A program made the position numbers and the translations under genes. A model generated the notes under the pieces. It was given only the letters and a program-made list of their open reading frames with translations. It ran no database searches and was not told the DNA's origin. From NCBI GenBank assembly GCA_944392265.1, contig CALXWC010000013.1, positions 1 through 47,856 of the forward strand: a stretch of 47,856 bases of DNA, written 5' to 3'. Source of the DNA: an uncultured Alphaproteobacteria bacterium (lineage in GTDB: Bacteria; Pseudomonadota; Alphaproteobacteria; RF32; CAG-239). Positions 23,730 through 32,520 of the stretch are shown here, piece after piece (the first letter of the stretch is position 1; every line of letters begins with the position of its first letter).

Positions 23730-24693
23730 ACGCTTGTGCTTTTCTCGTTTTGATTAAAGAAGCAACAATTCCAATAAATAGAATAGAAAATGTTACACAC
23801 AAAGAATGCCATGGAAGAATTTCCAAACCAAGCTTTGGTAAAAAGATTTTCAATCCGATGTATATCAAAATAATAGACAATGCTTGTTTTAAGTATACAA
23901 ACTTATGGACAGCAGCCTCTAACAAGAAGTACAAAGCTCTCAAGCCCAAAATAGCAAAGATATTACTTGTATATACAATAAACACATCTTGCGTAATCAA
24001 GAAAATTGCAGGAATACTATCCAGCGCAAAAATCACATCCATTGTTTCAATAATAAGCAAAGCAAAGAACAACGGTGTAATATAATGCTTACCGTTTTCC
24101 TTAACAAAGAAGTGTTCCCCTCTTATCTCATGTGTAACATGGAAAAATTTAGATAAAACAGAATAAAGCTTTGTATCTTTAAGTTCTTTCTTTTCTTCCT
24201 TTTCAGGTAAAGACATTTTAACACCGGTATAAACCAAAAATGCAGAAAAGATATACAATACCCAGTGGAAGTTACTGATTAAAGCCTCACCCAAGAAGAT
24301 GAGGATAGCGCGCATAATCAAAGCACCCAAGATTCCCCAGAACAACACACGGTGCTGATACATTCTTGGCACACCCAAAGAGGTAAAGATAATGGACATA
24401 ATAAAGATATTATCCAAAGACAAGCTTTTTTCTACCAAAAATCCGGTAAAGAAGAGCATACCTTTATCCACCCCTTCTTCATACATAACAAAGAAGCCAA
24501 ATAAAACCGCTGCCAAAATATAAATAATGCAAAGTACCAACGTATGCATAAAATTAGGCACTTCGTTTTTTCTATTAAAGAAGCATAAGTCCCACAACAA
24601 AAGTACAACAACCGCAATGCCGAAAATAATCCATAACCAATATTCGGGCAATACGGCATGATGTGTAAATAAATATTCTAGTTTTTCCATCAT
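23728..24693 (-). CDS. TerC-family membrane protein (Alx-like, manganese export type)
   Basis: 321 residues, about nine hydrophobic segments. It has the TerC signature SLSLDNIFIMSIIF (about 88-101) and the second acidic repeat ETMDVIFALDSIPAIFLITQD (starting near 214). The Asp residues in DN and ALDSIPA are those thought to bind metal. Family members (Alx, MntP-like function) export manganese or protect against metal stress. It follows the EptA-type gene by 13 bases in the same direction, so both are probably co-expressed. Confidence 0.88.
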   Translation of the reverse strand: MMEKLEYLFTHHAVLPEYWLWIIFGIAVVVLLLWDLCFFNRKNEVPNFMHTLVLCIIYILAAVLFGFFVMYEEGVDKGMLFFTGFLVEKSLSLDNIFIMSIIFTSLGVPRMYQHRVLFWGILGALIMRAILIFLGEALISNFHWVLYIFSAFLVYTGVKMSLPEKEEKKELKDTKLYSVLSKFFHVTHEIRGEHFFVKENGKHYITPLFFALLIIETMDVIFALDSIPAIFLITQDVFIVYTSNIFAILGLRALYFLLEAAVHKFVYLKQALSIILIYIGLKIFLPKLGLEILPWHSLCVTFSILFIGIVASLIKTRKAQA

Positions 24694-24705
24694 ATTACCT
24701 ACCGT

Positions 24706-26337
24706 TTAATTTTTGATACAGTTTTTAAAAATATCCAACTTCTCATTATAATCAGAGGTTTTAACACCCATTATTCCCAAAAGAGAATGAAACAAATTAT
24801 CATGAGAATATTCGTTTTTTAATTTTTCTTGCAAACACTTGCGTGACAAATTAAAGTTTTTAGCAAAATCATTACTAAACCACATAATCATCGGTACATG
24901 TATTTGCTCTTTGGGAGCAATAATATAAGGTGCGGCATGCAAATATATATTATTTTCTCCCAAAGATTCTCCATGGTCAGAAACATACAACAAAAAGACA
25001 TTGTATTTTGTTTCTAATTTTTTCAAATCAGCAATCAAATCAGCCAAATTTTGAGAAGTATAATAAATTGTGTTGTCATAAACATTAACAATCTCTTCTC
25101 TTGAGCATTTATCCAAACGCTCTGTTTTACAATTTGGAGAAAAGATTTCAGCCGATTTCGGATAGCGTTTATAATATGTCGGTCCGTGGCTTCCTAATTG
25201 ATGAAGCACCACAAACATATCAGAATTCTCTTGTTCCAATCTTTGCGTTAATCCTTTATTCAGAATATCATCAAAGCATGTATCCTTTTGGCAAAGTCTT
25301 TCATTTTCAACACGAGTGCAAATTCCTTTACAATCAGTAACATTACCTCTCCACCAAACCTTATATCCAGCACGCTTTGCCACATCTAGCAAGTTTTCTT
25401 TATAAGATGAGGTAGATTTTTCAAAATCATCACGTCCATCAACCGAAAACATACATGGCAAAGAAATTGCCGTAGACGTACCGCAAGAAGATACCTCTTT
25501 AAAACTTAAAATCTCTGATTGATATGAATCAAGCGGTTTATTGGTTTTTCTGTCATAACCATTCAAAGAAAAGTTTGCGGCACGAGCAGTTTCTCCAACC
25601 ACAAAAACAAATAAATTTTTCTTATTATTTTTCCAATAAGGAACCATTTTGGCATCTTGCCCGATCATAATCAACTCATGAGGCTTTTCTCTTATCTTCA
25701 TTTTAGAATAAGAAATAACCGCACTGATATAATTCACGGGCAACAAAGAATATTTAATTGGTTTATTGTTTCTTAAAAACTGAGCTGTTTGTTTGTATCC
25801 TGCACCAATAATAGCAGAACACAAAACAATTCCTGCGAACCAAATACATAATTTTTGTAAAAATTCTTTTCTTCCCGTATTATACAAAATATTTATCTTG
25901 CATAAGATAAAACTAGGTAAAATACCATAAACAAGCATATAAAACAAAACATCCAAGTTCATCAAAGCCAAGGCTTCTTGCTTATCTGTTTCCATAACAT
26001 TCATCAGCATAATCTTATCAAATGCCACATGATACACATCCATAAAGTAAAGCACCGCAGCATTAATAAGACAAAATATCACAGACAATGGTTTAGCGGT
26101 ATATTTCCAAAACAATATGGCACAAGCCATGTTTAATAAAACAAACAAAACCACAAACATCAAAGACACAAAAATAACACTTGGATATACACTCCACACT
26201 TTATTAAAGAAAATTGGATTATACAAAACAAGCGTCAATAAAGCATAAAGAGCGTTATATTGGTATGACTTTAATTTTAGCATTTTTAACTTACAAAAAG
26301 GGTTTTTAATATCAAACATAAACTTCAAAAAAGACAT
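24706..26337 (-). CDS. Phosphoethanolamine transferase, EptA/MCR type
   Basis: 543 residues. The N-terminal membrane domain has about five helices (25-185), and a periplasmic sulfatase-fold domain starts near 235. The signature FVVGETARAANFSLNGY (about 245-261, metal-binding Glu249), SCGTSTAISLPCMFS (284-298; Thr289 by alignment with the MCR-1 nucleophile, Cys285-Cys295 as the usual disulfide), YVSDHGESLGE and the following HAAP histidine are present. The enzyme moves phosphoethanolamine from PE to lipid A or another sugar acceptor, releasing diacylglycerol, and members can lower polymyxin binding. The acceptor here is unknown. AAGGA precedes the ATG. Operon with the TerC-family gene. Confidence 0.88.
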   Translation of the reverse strand: MSFLKFMFDIKNPFCKLKMLKLKSYQYNALYALLTLVLYNPIFFNKVWSVYPSVIFVSLMFVVLFVLLNMACAILFWKYTAKPLSVIFCLINAAVLYFMDVYHVAFDKIMLMNVMETDKQEALALMNLDVLFYMLVYGILPSFILCKINILYNTGRKEFLQKLCIWFAGIVLCSAIIGAGYKQTAQFLRNNKPIKYSLLPVNYISAVISYSKMKIREKPHELIMIGQDAKMVPYWKNNKKNLFVFVVGETARAANFSLNGYDRKTNKPLDSYQSEILSFKEVSSCGTSTAISLPCMFSVDGRDDFEKSTSSYKENLLDVAKRAGYKVWWRGNVTDCKGICTRVENERLCQKDTCFDDILNKGLTQRLEQENSDMFVVLHQLGSHGPTYYKRYPKSAEIFSPNCKTERLDKCSREEIVNVYDNTIYYTSQNLADLIADLKKLETKYNVFLLYVSDHGESLGENNIYLHAAPYIIAPKEQIHVPMIMWFSNDFAKNFNLSRKCLQEKLKNEYSHDNLFHSLLGIMGVKTSDYNEKLDIFKNCIKN

Positions 26338-26360
26338 ATGAAAATCCTTAAAAAATTATC

Positions 26361-26390
26361 TTTGAAAAAAAATACATTATATGTATAATG
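26361..26390 (+). promoter_or_regulatory. nagA promoter with a 7-bp inverted repeat
   Basis: TTTGAA (26361-26366), 17-base spacer, TATAAT (26384-26389) in the direction of nagA. The -10 is half of the inverted repeat CATTATA-TG-TATAATG (26375-26390), whose other half gives a TATAAT for the divergent EptA-type gene. Confidence 0.5.
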
Positions 26391-26481
26391 AAGTGTAGAA
26401 AAACTTTTGATTTATACACTATCTTTACCATTTGCCTGTATGATTAGGTCAGATAATGAATAAAACTTAAGGAACGCTTAA

Positions 26482-27651
26482 ATGGATAAGGCAATATGTC
26501 TTCATAACGCAACAGTTTTAACCGGATTTTCGGTTATGGAAAATTGCGCTGTCTATATCAAAAACAACAAAATTGTAGATGTTTTTAGTGAAAAAAGATT
26601 TCGTCAAAAACAATTTTCACCCAAAGTACAAATAATCAACGTTAACGGCTCATATGTTGCTCCCGGCTTTATTGATACCCATATTCACGGTATCGGTGGT
26701 TTTGGAACAGATGACGGAGATTATAAATCCATCTTAAAAATGTCTGAAATTTTACCACAATACGGCGTCACATCATTTATTCCAACGCTTTATGCAGCCA
26801 AAGAAAAAGATATGATAAAAAATATCAAAGCCGTTGTAAAAGCCATGGGCAAAGAAAAAGGCGCAAGAATTTTAGGCTTGCACCTTGAAGGTCCGTTCAT
26901 CTCTAAAGAAAGACTTGGCGTGCAAACGGAAGATTCCGTTAGTCCGGTAGATCTTGAACTAATGCAAAAATTCTATAAAGCCGCAAAAGGCAAAATTATC
27001 AATATGACAGTTGCACCGGAACTAAAAAACATGAGAGAACTTGCTTTATGGTGTATATCTAAAGGCATTATTCTTCAAGCCGGCCATACCAATGCTACCT
27101 ATGCTCAAATGGTTGAAGGTATGCAAGCCAGAATCATGCACACAACACATTTGTTTAATGCCATGAGCCGTATGCATCACCGTGACCCAGGTGCAGTCGG
27201 TGCTGTTTTTATTCATCCGGAAATGTCATGTGAATTTATTGCTGATGGCGTACATATCGATTCAAATTTAATAAAACTTCTTTTTCAATTCAAACCTCTT
27301 GATAAACTTGTTATGGTCACAGACTCTCTAAAGCCGACCAAACAAAAAGCAGACAAGCTTTATGCCAACAACGAAGAAGTTTATTTGGATAAATGTTTTT
27401 ACCGCAAATCAGATAATGTCATTGCCGGTTCTGCCATGACCATGTCTGACGGTGTAAAAAATCTCATTCAATGGGGATTAAGTTTAGAACAAGCTATTCA
27501 TGTGGCCTCACCTAGTCCGGCCGAGATTCTAAAAATTAATAATAAAGGCTATGTTGCACCGGGATACGATGCAGATTTAGTTATTTTTAATCAAGACTTT
27601 AACAAAATAAATACCATTATTGACGGAAACATCTACAAGGGAGAAAATTAA
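26482..27651 (+). CDS. nagA: N-acetylglucosamine-6-phosphate deacetylase
   Basis: 389 residues. Converts GlcNAc-6-P to GlcN-6-P and acetate. Amidohydrolase features: [18 protein letters not shown] (His67, His69), HLEGPF with the metal-binding Glu, [23 protein letters not shown] and the catalytic Asp in VTDSL. An AAGGAA site precedes the ATG. Its stop overlaps the nagB ATG (TAATG), so the two are coupled. Confidence 0.96.
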   Translation: MDKAICLHNATVLTGFSVMENCAVYIKNNKIVDVFSEKRFRQKQFSPKVQIINVNGSYVAPGFIDTHIHGIGGFGTDDGDYKSILKMSEILPQYGVTSFIPTLYAAKEKDMIKNIKAVVKAMGKEKGARILGLHLEGPFISKERLGVQTEDSVSPVDLELMQKFYKAAKGKIINMTVAPELKNMRELALWCISKGIILQAGHTNATYAQMVEGMQARIMHTTHLFNAMSRMHHRDPGAVGAVFIHPEMSCEFIADGVHIDSNLIKLLFQFKPLDKLVMVTDSLKPTKQKADKLYANNEEVYLDKCFYRKSDNVIAGSAMTMSDGVKNLIQWGLSLEQAIHVASPSPAEILKINNKGYVAPGYDADLVIFNQDFNKINTIIDGNIYKGEN

Positions 27652-28448
27652 TGCGTGTTATCATCAAAAAAAATCAGGAAGAATGCTCAAAATGGGTTGC
27701 CAACTATATTGCCGACAGAATCAAACGTTTTCGCCCTACTGCAGAAAAACCGTTTGTTTTAGGTTTGCCAACAGGTTCAACCCCTCTTGGCGTATATAAA
27801 GAATTAATTGCCATGTTCAAAAAAGGCAAAGTATCTTTTGCCAATGTTGTCACTTTTAATATGGATGAATATATTGGGCTTGATGCCAAACACCCGCAAA
27901 GTTATCATTATTTCATGTGGGAAAACTTCTTTTCTCATATAGATATCAAAAAAAATAATGTTCACATTTTAGATGGTATGACCAAAAACTATGCCAAAGA
28001 ATGCCAAGATTATGAAAATGCCATTAAGAGCTACGGCAAAATTCATCTCTTTTTAGGCGGTGTTGGTTCTGATGGACATATTGCATTCAACGAGCCCGGC
28101 TCTTCCTTAAGCTCTCGCACCAGAGTAAAAACATTAACTCAAGAAACCATGCAAGCAAATTCACGTTTCTTTGACAATGACATCAGCAAAGTTCCCGGAA
28201 CCGCTTTAACCGTTGGTATCGGAACAATTATGGATGCTGAAGAAGTAATGATTATGGCAACCGGAGCCAACAAAGCCAGAGCCATTCACCACGCTATTGA
28301 AGGAAGCATCAACCATATGTGGCCGGTCAGCATTTTGCAAATGCACCAACATGGATTTATCATTTGTGATGATGATGCCACCAAAGAGCTCAAGGCAGAT
28401 ACTGTTAAATATTTTAAGGAAATTGAAGGTTCTAAGATAAGAAAATAA
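27651..28448 (+). CDS. nagB: Glucosamine-6-phosphate deaminase
   Basis: 265 residues, standard length. Converts GlcN-6-P to fructose-6-P and ammonia. [16 protein letters not shown] (phosphate-binding, about 38-53), FNMDEYIGL with the catalytic Asp, and [17 protein letters not shown] with the catalytic His are intact. Coupled to nagA; ends at an intrinsic terminator. Confidence 0.97.
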   Translation: MRVIIKKNQEECSKWVANYIADRIKRFRPTAEKPFVLGLPTGSTPLGVYKELIAMFKKGKVSFANVVTFNMDEYIGLDAKHPQSYHYFMWENFFSHIDIKKNNVHILDGMTKNYAKECQDYENAIKSYGKIHLFLGGVGSDGHIAFNEPGSSLSSRTRVKTLTQETMQANSRFFDNDISKVPGTALTVGIGTIMDAEEVMIMATGANKARAIHHAIEGSINHMWPVSILQMHQHGFIICDDDATKELKADTVKYFKEIEGSKIRK

Positions 28449-28460
28449 TCTAACAAAATA

Positions 28461-28492
28461 AAAAAAAGCTCTCAGTTTTGAGAGCTTTTTTT
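28461..28492. terminator. Terminator of nagB, also facing the 28509 gene
   Basis: AAAGCTCTCA-GTTT-TGAGAGCTTT perfect stem with A and T tracts between convergent genes. Confidence 0.85.
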
Positions 28493-28508
28493 ATGCCAAT
28501 CTTTGATA

Positions 28509-28796
28509 TTATTTTTTGAATTTAATATCTAAGATTTTGTCTCCTTGCACTGTGATGGTATCCCCTTCTTGTACGAAGAAAGCTTTCTCAGATTTATAAG
28601 CTTTAAGAATAAGCCCAGACTCTGTTAAAATCATTTTTAAACCACCGACACTACCTCCGGCACCACTAATGGAATGTTCAACTCTAAATACCACTTCTTT
28701 TGAAACAGGAGAATTCTTTTCGACTTTTGTCTCTCGTTCTTCTATACAACTTACAAAAAACAAAGAAAAAACAAAAAATAAAGATGTTAATTTCAT
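28509..28796 (-). CDS. Small lipoprotein, unknown function (95 aa)
   Basis: Signal peptide with lipobox FFVSC (Cys17), then a charged linker and a short beta-rich domain (VVFRVEHSISGAGGSVGGLKMILTE split by a Gly/Ser loop; VQEGDTITVQGD). No family recognised. Own TTGTCA/TATATT promoter; the ATG has an A/T-only leader without Shine-Dalgarno site, like the A/B/C genes. Confidence 0.65.
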   Translation of the reverse strand: MKLTSLFFVFSLFFVSCIEERETKVEKNSPVSKEVVFRVEHSISGAGGSVGGLKMILTESGLILKAYKSEKAFFVQEGDTITVQGDKILDIKFKK

Positions 28797-28840
28797 AATT
28801 CATAAATTTTATTTTATACAATAATAAATAACTTGGCTAA

Positions 28841-28868
28841 AATATAGCACAAAATTCAGTTTTGACAA
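28841..28868 (-). promoter_or_regulatory. Promoter of the 28509 lipoprotein gene
   Basis: On the minus strand TTGTCA (28863-28868), 16-base spacer, TATATT (28841-28846). Confidence 0.55.
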
Positions 28869-28883
28869 TACAGTTTTTTATCA

Positions 28884-28915
28884 TAAAAAAAGCACTGATT
28901 TTCATCAGTGCTTTA
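28884..28915 (-). terminator. Terminator of the SIMPL-domain gene
   Basis: AAAGCACTGAT / ATCAGTGCTTT stem with minus-strand T tract, 23 bases after the stop. Confidence 0.8.
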
Positions 28916-28937
28916 ATCTAATTTTTTATCAAAATAT

Positions 28938-29771
28938 CTATTTCAACCAATATTCAATGGTAGAAACCACTCTGACTTTCTTTTCAATTTGAGAGGCTTC
29001 AGATGCTCCGGCAGTTTGTTCTGATGGCAAGATAGAGAAAACGCCCTGATTAGCACGTCTGATTTTTCCAACGGTAGAATTTGAGCTTTTAGCAAATTCT
29101 TGAGCTGAAGCTTCAGCATTTTTGGTTGCTTCTTCTAACATCTTAGGCTTGATATCGTTGAGTTTTGTAAACACATAAGAAACCGGTGTTGCATATTGAT
29201 TTTCAAAAACAATACCTTGAGCAATCAAACTTCCGGTTTTGCCTAAAGAACTTGCCACCAAATCAACCTTAGAAGAACGCACGGTAATTGTTTGATTCAA
29301 AATATATCTGGAAGCATTAGCCCCTTCATTACGATACGGATTAGCCATTAAATCATTGGTATTAATTGATTCAACCACAATCTCAGCATCGCTAAAGCCT
29401 TGTTCTTTCAAGAATGAAACAATCATTTGTCCTTTTTGAGCAATTTCTTGTTGAGCCAAAGACAAATCATTGTTGGTAACCACAAACTTCAAATCCCAAA
29501 CAGCCAAATCAGCTCGCACCGGCATTTCAGACAAACCTTTAACTGTCACATAGTTTGAATTCATTTTTGTTTGATAGTAATAATATCCGGGGAAGAAACC
29601 ACCGGCACACAAACCTGCTCCGATTAATAAGGCAGAAACAACGCGAGCAAAACTTTTGCAACCACATTTGCATTTTTGACCGCAAGAACATCCGCAAGTG
29701 CATGGCTTGCCCTCATTACATCCGCATTTGCAATTTTCATCGCAAGAACAAGTTTTATTCATTTCCTCCAT
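28938..29771 (-). CDS. SIMPL-domain (DUF541) protein with a metallothionein-like cytoplasmic tail
   Basis: 277 residues in three parts. Residues 1-40 contain twelve Cys in Cys-x-Cys and Cys-Gly-Cys pairs (for example KCGCNEGKPCTCGCSCG), like a metallothionein. Residues 43-66 are a transmembrane segment (VVSALLIGAGLCAGGFFPGYY). From about 75 on is a SIMPL/DUF541 domain (VTVKGLSEMPVRADLAVWDL at its start, repeated alpha/beta units, SAQEFAKSSNSTVGKI near the end). The basic CKSFAR before the helix predicts that the Cys tail is cytoplasmic and the SIMPL domain periplasmic. SIMPL proteins are periplasmic or outer-surface proteins of poorly known function, linked to oxidative stress in E. coli YggE. 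An AAGGAGA site precedes the ATG. Confidence 0.85.
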   Translation of the reverse strand: MEEMNKTCSCDENCKCGCNEGKPCTCGCSCGQKCKCGCKSFARVVSALLIGAGLCAGGFFPGYYYYQTKMNSNYVTVKGLSEMPVRADLAVWDLKFVVTNNDLSLAQQEIAQKGQMIVSFLKEQGFSDAEIVVESINTNDLMANPYRNEGANASRYILNQTITVRSSKVDLVASSLGKTGSLIAQGIVFENQYATPVSYVFTKLNDIKPKMLEEATKNAEASAQEFAKSSNSTVGKIRRANQGVFSILPSEQTAGASEASQIEKKVRVVSTIEYWLK

Positions 29772-29824
29772 AACAATCTCCTTTATATTAAAGTTTTAAT
29801 TTAACATAATTAAATAATAATTTG

Positions 29825-31408
29825 TTATAACTTACTATTAATCATCTCTGCACATTTCAAACCATCAACAGCGGCAGACATTATTCCTCCGGCATAACCG
29901 GCACCTTCACCACATGGATATATACCTTCAACAGAGCTTTGCAAGCTTTCATCACGCTTAATTCGTATCGGAGAAGAACTTCTGCTCTCAACACCTGTTA
30001 AAACAGCATCAGGATGAGCAAAGCCATGCAACTTATTATCCATATCCAAAATTCCTGCTTTAAGCGTATCTGTCACAAAATCAGGCAAAAAAGATTTTAA
30101 GTTTGCAGGTGTCACCCCTGGGGTGTAAGATGGCTTAACTTCACCGATTTTTTTAGAATCAACAGATTTAATAAAGTCTCCAACCAATTGAATCGGTGCA
30201 AAATAATTTCTTCCTCCGCTTACAAAAGCTTTTTCTTCCAATTCTCTTTGCCAATACATTCCCTGCAACGGATGATTATCTCCGTAATCTTGAGATGAGA
30301 CACCGACCAACAAAGCCGCATTGGCATTTTCTTTGTTTCTGGCATGTTCGCTCATTCCGTTTGTTACCAATCTGTTGGGCTCTGAGGCAGCGGCAATTAC
30401 TTCTCCGCCCGGACACATACAAAATGTGAACAAAGAACGACCGTTTTTCAAATGAGAAACCATTTTATAATCAGCCGCATTCAAAAACTTTGCAAATTTT
30501 CCATATTGAGATTCATTAATAAGTTCTTGTTTATGCTCAATTCTCACACCAACGGCAAAAGCTTTTGGTTCAATAAATATGCCGGCCTGATACAACATTT
30601 CAAAAGTATCTCTGGCACTATGTCCAATTGCCAACACCAAATTTTGTGTGGCTATTTCATAAATTTGCCCTTGCGGATTTTTAACCTTTATGGCTTTAAG
30701 TTTTCCGTCTTGAACCACTATATTTTCAAGCTTATTTTGAAAACGGTATTCTCCGCCCAATTTTTCAATTTTTTGCCGTATATTTTGCACCACACGTGCC
30801 AAAATATCTGTTCCCACATGAGGCTTTGCCAAATACAAAATTTCTTCAGGAGCTCCGGCTGCAACTAATTCTGCCAAAACTTTAGAGGTATATTTGTCTT
30901 TTTTAATACCACTCATTAATTTTCCGTCAGAAAAAGTCCCGGCACCGCCTTCCCCAAATTGCACATTAGATTCCGGATTCAGATTTTCGCCGTTCCAAAA
31001 AGATTTTACATCTTTTTGGCGTTCGGGAACCGGCTTTCCTCTTTCTAAAATAATGGGCTTTAATCCGGCTTCTGCCAAGGCAATACCGGCTAACATTCCG
31101 GCCGGACCACTTCCCACAACAACCGGACGCAAAGCAGATTTTTTCTGAGGAAGATAATATTTTTCTTCAGACTTATATATTAAAATATCATATATTTTAC
31201 AAGAAGATAGAAGCTTTTCTTCATCTTCTACTTCAACATCCGTACAATATACATAATGCACATCAGACTTGCGTCTGGCATCAATAGCCTGTTTTACTAT
31301 CTTAAAAGAAAGCCAATCAGCAGACATCCCTATTTGCTCTTTAACATAAAGAGCTAAATGAGATGGCGTTATGCTCAAGGGTGCTTTAATATTATTAATT
31401 CTCAACAT
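29825..31408 (-). CDS. COG2509-type FAD-dependent dehydrogenase
   Basis: 527 residues. An N-terminal adaptor domain (1-90) precedes a two-dinucleotide-fold flavoprotein. It has the FAD-binding VVGSGPAGMLAGIALAEAG (about 95-113) with ERGKPVPERQ, then NVQFGEGGAGTFSDGKL, an NAD(P)-type LVLAIGHSARDT, and the C-terminal EGIYPCGEGAGYAGGIMSAAVDG. This order is characteristic of the uncharacterised COG2509 dehydrogenases. Substrate unknown. No partner gene within the operon is visible; the upstream and downstream genes on the strand are separated by terminators. Confidence 0.85.
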   Translation of the reverse strand: MLRINNIKAPLSITPSHLALYVKEQIGMSADWLSFKIVKQAIDARRKSDVHYVYCTDVEVEDEEKLLSSCKIYDILIYKSEEKYYLPQKKSALRPVVVGSGPAGMLAGIALAEAGLKPIILERGKPVPERQKDVKSFWNGENLNPESNVQFGEGGAGTFSDGKLMSGIKKDKYTSKVLAELVAAGAPEEILYLAKPHVGTDILARVVQNIRQKIEKLGGEYRFQNKLENIVVQDGKLKAIKVKNPQGQIYEIATQNLVLAIGHSARDTFEMLYQAGIFIEPKAFAVGVRIEHKQELINESQYGKFAKFLNAADYKMVSHLKNGRSLFTFCMCPGGEVIAAASEPNRLVTNGMSEHARNKENANAALLVGVSSQDYGDNHPLQGMYWQRELEEKAFVSGGRNYFAPIQLVGDFIKSVDSKKIGEVKPSYTPGVTPANLKSFLPDFVTDTLKAGILDMDNKLHGFAHPDAVLTGVESRSSSPIRIKRDESLQSSVEGIYPCGEGAGYAGGIMSAAVDGLKCAEMINSKL

Positions 31409-31465
31409 TTTTTTAACTCAAATTTATTTTGCAACCATATTAGCAAAAATATTTATTTATTCCAT

Positions 31466-31497
31466 AAAAAAAGGCAATAGTATAAAAACTATTGCCT
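31466..31497 (-). terminator. Terminator of the 31496 membrane gene
   Basis: AGGCAATAGT / ACTATTGCCT perfect 10-bp stem with minus-strand T tract; overlaps the stop codon. Confidence 0.75.
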
Positions 31498-31843
31498 AAA
31501 AGATTAATCCTGTAATTACCAATGTGATTACAGCATAAAAAATGGCTTTAAAGACGCTTATCTTTAAATATTTAAAGAATAAACACAGAGCGACGATAAG
31601 TCCTAATACACCACCCCAAATGCCTAAAACGCTATTTACGGCGCCAAAGAATTCGGGAAAGATTCTGGTCCAAGAATCTGCCGGTGCGAAAAAGCAACCA
31701 TAAACGACCAAACCCAGTAATGCCCAAATCCATAAGCTTGTAGAAAACAGAATTGCAAAAACAACTTCCAACCCTTTGAAAAACAAGCACAAAAGGAGGT
31801 AAATCACCAAAAGTGCAACCGCCAAAAACAGTATTGTTTCCAT
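31496..31843 (-). CDS. Small polytopic membrane protein, unknown function (115 aa)
   Basis: Four hydrophobic segments (about 2-22, 27-50, 67-90, 95-114) with almost no soluble loops: ILFLAVALLVIYLLLCLFF, VVFAILFSTSLWIWALLG and so on. No family recognised. It has no Shine-Dalgarno site. The leader carries a nested set of inverted repeats (31862-31934). A terminator separates it from the three small membrane genes upstream on the same strand. Confidence 0.6.
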   Translation of the reverse strand: METILFLAVALLVIYLLLCLFFKGLEVVFAILFSTSLWIWALLGLVVYGCFFAPADSWTRIFPEFFGAVNSVLGIWGGVLGLIVALCLFFKYLKISVFKAIFYAVITLVITGLIF

Positions 31844-31861
31844 ACTTTTATTTTTTTAAGC

Positions 31862-31934
31862 GCAGTATTGAGGCTGTTCGATAAAATATCTACCTGTTGC
31901 CACACGTGGCAAAATACTGCAAAATAATCGCCTC
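31862..31934 (-). promoter_or_regulatory. Structured leader with nested inverted repeats
   Basis: GCAGTATT (31862-31869) pairs with AATACTGC (31913-31920). GAGGC (31870-31874) pairs with GCCTC (31930-31934), crossing the first pair. Inside lies the perfect hairpin TTGCCAC-AC-GTGGCAA (31897-31912). On the minus strand this precedes the 31496 gene and could fold into alternative structures or serve as a protein-binding site. Confidence 0.5.
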
Positions 31935-31967
31935 CATAATAATTTTTATTTAAGCCTAATATATCAC

Positions 31968-31998
31968 AAAAAAAGAGCCCAAACAAGGCTCTTTTTTT
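31968..31998 (-). terminator. Terminator of the 32010-32727 small-membrane-gene run
   Basis: AAAAAGAGCC ... GGCTCTTTTT stem with A and T tracts. Confidence 0.75.
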
Positions 31999-32009
31999 AT
32001 AATTGACGT

Positions 32010-32234
32010 CTAAAAACGCCTAAAACGAAAAATCAGATAAATAATTAAGGGTACAAATATGGCAATACTCCAGCCCCATCCAAGAAAGGTAAATACAATT
32101 TTCAATCCATAACAGAGCCAATATCCTAAAAAAGCAAATAAAAATGCCATTAGGATTATATGCCAAGAGCCCCAAAACAGCCATATCAATGCAATAACAA
32201 CAATTACATCAATCAAAATTGCAAACCAAGTCAT
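32010..32234 (-). CDS. Small membrane protein, unknown function (74 aa)
   Basis: Three hydrophobic segments over the whole length (WFAILIDVIVVIALIWLFWG, ILMAFLFAFLGYWLCYGL, WGWSIAIFVPLIIYLIF) with a basic C-terminus RFRRF. No family recognised. Last gene of a three-gene run expressed from the promoter at 32813-32840. No Shine-Dalgarno site. Confidence 0.5.
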   Translation of the reverse strand: MTWFAILIDVIVVIALIWLFWGSWHIILMAFLFAFLGYWLCYGLKIVFTFLGWGWSIAIFVPLIIYLIFRFRRF

Positions 32235-32250
32235 ACTTCAAAAATTTTTA

Positions 32251-32496
32251 TTATGACAAAATTGCCGACCATATTTTATTTGGGAAAGCCAACATAGACC
32301 TAATCATCTGATAAAAGAAGTCTTGATAATTCCAAAAAATTGCAAACAAGATGAAAGCAATTAAAATCAATATCCAAAATGTTTTTGCGGAATTAAAATT
32401 AAATTTCTCATTCACAAACTTTAGATACAGGCTTATCACCACCATAATCACCACTATGGTCATTATGACAAAAACCGCTGTTATCATAACTTTCAA
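32251..32496 (-). CDS. Small membrane protein, unknown function (81 aa)
   Basis: Two long hydrophobic segments (about 3-25 and 40-60) joined by a charged loop KFVNEKFNFNSAKTF, and a short amphipathic C-terminus. No family recognised. Middle gene of the run, 16 bases upstream of the 32010 gene. Confidence 0.5.
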   Translation of the reverse strand: MKVMITAVFVIMTIVVIMVVISLYLKFVNEKFNFNSAKTFWILILIAFILFAIFWNYQDFFYQMIRSMLAFPNKIWSAILS

Positions 32497-32520
32497 ATTT
32501 AAATATGTTACAAAATCTAT

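Noticed and set aside
24706-26337. Mobile mcr resistance gene
   Set aside because: No insertion sequence or transposase flanks it; composition matches the neighbours and it is part of an operon with the TerC-family gene, so it looks like an intrinsic chromosomal gene.
21767-28448. The ROK kinase, nagA and nagB as one amino-sugar operon
   Set aside because: The kinase is on the opposite strand and more than 4 kb from nagA, with MarC-, TerC- and EptA-family genes between, so only a functional link is proposed.
31804-31986. A 60-codon minus-strand frame covering the structured leader
   Set aside because: It overlaps the start of the 31496 gene, contains the inverted repeats and promoter region, has no ribosome site and a mixed composition.
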